From Lachnospiraceae bacterium UBA3732 (lineage in GTDB: Bacteria; Bacillota; Clostridia; Lachnospirales; Lachnospiraceae): 6,063 nt of DNA. The DNA is taken from the NCBI GenBank assembly GCA_002372545.1, contig DFHD01000041.1, forward strand, positions 1 through 6,063, read 5' to 3'. Under the pieces are notes generated by a model. The model was not told where the DNA came from and searched no databases. It saw only the letters and a list, made by a program, of their open reading frames with translations. Numbering within the stretch: position 1 is the first letter of the stretch; each line of letters opens with the position of its first letter. The position numbers and the translations under genes were made by a program. Below are positions 5,009 to 6,063 of the stretch, one piece after another.

Positions 5009-5515
5009 ATGCAGGAAGAGGTCGAAAACAGGACCGTCAACTTTGCCGTGTCGATGACCAGGCTTACGGCAAGGGGTGTGATTGCCGCATTCCGGATATA
5101 TATGCAGCACCGAAGCAACGTGAAGAGGAATAAGGAAGTAAAGCGGCAGGCATCAGAAACAGCCATCCCGCACGGAAAGCAGACCGTGAAGGAGCTGATC
5201 GGCCAGAACCAGGGCGTTTCCAACATGGATATCGCAAAGACAGATCTTCGCGGTTTTGAGAAGGTGGCCAGGAAATATGGCGTGGACTACGCGATCCGGA
5301 AGGACAACGGAGCAAAGCCGCCGCGGTATCTGGTATTTTTCAAGGCGCGGGATGCGGACGCGCTGACGGCGGCTTTCAAAGAGTATTCTGCCTCGGTTCT
5401 GCGAAAAGAAAAGGAGGGGCGGCCGAGCGTATTGAAACAGCTGAGAAAGATGAAAGCGCTGGTGGCGTCGATCCCGGATAAGGTGCGCAATAAGGATAAG
5501 GAGCATTCATTATGA
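5009..5515 (+). CDS. pcfB: PcfB family conjugation protein (DUF3801)
   Basis: A protein of 168 residues matching the PcfB/DUF3801 family. In enterococcal pCF10, PcfB is a relaxosome-associated factor that helps dock the DNA substrate on the VirD4-like coupling protein PcfC. Visible hallmarks are an amphipathic helical start (VNFAVSMTRLTARGVIAAFRIYM, 10-32), HGKQTVKELIGQNQGVSNMDI (55-75), and FEKVARKYGVDYAIRKD followed by PRYLVFFKARDADALTAAFKEYSA (83-128). A basic tail follows. There is no membrane segment, so it should be cytoplasmic. AGGAGGT at 4994-5000 lies eight bases before the ATG. Its TGA overlaps the virD4 start as ATGA, which fits coupled synthesis of two interacting proteins. The length and frame look normal. 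Confidence 0.9.
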   Translation: MQEEVENRTVNFAVSMTRLTARGVIAAFRIYMQHRSNVKRNKEVKRQASETAIPHGKQTVKELIGQNQGVSNMDIAKTDLRGFEKVARKYGVDYAIRKDNGAKPPRYLVFFKARDADALTAAFKEYSASVLRKEKEGRPSVLKQLRKMKALVASIPDKVRNKDKEHSL

Positions 5516-6048
5516 GTTTGGATACAAAAAAATGGAAACGGCTGCTCCTTTTCAATTTTCCGTATATCTTCGCAGCCCTTATCGCAACCAATTTGGGAGA
5601 GGGATGGAGATTCGCTAACGGAGTAAAGGCTTCCGAAAAGCTGCTGTCCTTTATGACAACGCTGCCGGTAGCGCTCCGGAACCCTCTGCCGAGCTTTCAC
5701 CCGATGGATCTGCTGATCGGGATTCTCTGCGGCGCAGCTCTTCGGCTGGCGGTCTATCTGAAGGGCAAGAACGCGAAGAAATACCGGCATAACACAGAGT
5801 ATGGTTCCGCCCGCTGGGGGAACAAGAAAGATATCGAGCCGTTTATGGATGAAAAGCCGGAAAATAACATCATTCTGACGAAAACGGAGGGGCTGACCAT
5901 GAACAGCCGCCCCAAAAATCCGGCGAATGCCCGGAATAAAAACGTGTTGATTGTCGGCGGAAGCGGCTCCGGCAAAACGAGATTTGTGTTGAAGCCAAAC
6001 CTTCTTCAGTGCCATTCTTCTTACGTTGTGACTGACCCCAAGGTGTGA
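5512..6048 (+). CDS. virD4: VirD4/TraG-type coupling ATPase, N-terminal part, interrupted
   Basis: Type IV coupling proteins are inner-membrane ATPases that bring the relaxase-DNA complex to the conjugation channel. The 178 codons here cover only the N-terminus of a protein normally around 600 residues. Two membrane segments are visible at about 11-28 and 65-84. After them come the family signature EYGSARWG (96-103), NNIILTKTEGLTMNSRPK (118-135) and Walker A GGSGSGKT (149-156). SSYVVTDPK (169-177) follows, where the family continues with a Gly. Instead the frame reads Val and TGA (6046-6048). From 6043 the DNA starts GTGTG, like a group II intron, so the real exon probably ends at 6042. AAGGAG at 5498-5503 lies eight bases before the ATG, which overlaps the pcfB stop. 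A plain nonsense or junction artefact is the alternative. Confidence 0.88.
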   Translation: MSLDTKKWKRLLLFNFPYIFAALIATNLGEGWRFANGVKASEKLLSFMTTLPVALRNPLPSFHPMDLLIGILCGAALRLAVYLKGKNAKKYRHNTEYGSARWGNKKDIEPFMDEKPENNIILTKTEGLTMNSRPKNPANARNKNVLIVGGSGSGKTRFVLKPNLLQCHSSYVVTDPKV

Positions 6049-6063
6049 GTTTCCGCTAGAGTG
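6043..6063 (+). mobile_element. Possible 5' end of a group II intron inside virD4
   Basis: The sequence after the DPK codons begins GTGTG, which fits the group II intron 5' consensus GUGYG. At this point the homology to VirD4 proteins stops: none of the three frames of the last 21 bases continues the expected Gly-containing DPKG sequence. Group II introns are frequent in conjugation genes of Firmicutes and insert in conserved motifs on the coding strand. Only 21 bases are visible, so the call rests on the five-base motif, its exact position and the loss of homology. Confidence 0.45.

Noticed and set aside
5287..6015. Minus-strand frame of 242 codons opposite pcfB and virD4
   Set aside because: It lies opposite two well-recognised conjugation genes and shows no family motif of its own.

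Overview
The window looks like one end of an integrative and conjugative element (ICE) of the Tn1549/CTn-like kind found in gut Clostridia (Lachnospiraceae/Oscillospiraceae type hosts). The reasons are the gene order RepA_N/DUF6017 initiator, ParA, ParB, small accessory proteins, DUF3846, PcfB (DUF3801), VirD4; the strong AGGAGG ribosome binding sites before almost every gene; and tight, overlapping gene packing. The species cannot be read from the sequence.

Layout. Positions 1-93 hold nothing recognisable. Positions 94-135 are the 3' half of a tRNA, probably tRNA-Arg(CCU), without its 5' half. This is the usual form of a tRNA-targeted attachment site, and a terminator hairpin follows at 148-174. 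A gene-free leader of about 460 bases follows. It carries a dispersed 10-bp repeat and a strong terminator/attenuator hairpin (560-603) directly before the first gene. All convincing genes lie on the + strand from 636 onward in what looks like one operon: two small Cys-rich proteins (636-962, 952-1194), the replication initiator (1187-2074), parA (2089-2911, frameshifted), parB (2868-3803), an acidic protein with an N-terminal Cys cluster (3818-4324), a DpnD/PcfM-like plus DUF3846 protein (4336-4986), PcfB (5009-5515) and the start of VirD4 (5512-6042).

How the genes work together. RepA, ParA and ParB form a replication and partition module that would maintain the excised circular form. PcfB and VirD4 are the relaxosome-side adaptor and the coupling ATPase that deliver the element to the conjugation channel. 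The relaxase, the mating channel and the integrase are outside the window.

Most notable observations: (1) three 23-bp-spaced palindromic iterons followed by AT-rich 15-bp tandem repeats inside the repA coding sequence, a likely replication origin; (2) parA lacks five bases exactly in its Walker A motif, which destroys the reading frame; (3) virD4 stops right after its DPK motif, where the sequence turns into GTGTG, the consensus 5' end of a group II intron; (4) a 27-bp near-palindrome inside parB that could be a centromere-like site; (5) a leader with a terminator, a possible antiterminator and a possible leader peptide. No wholly new system is evident. The new material lies in regulatory and origin-like sites embedded in a known ICE backbone.
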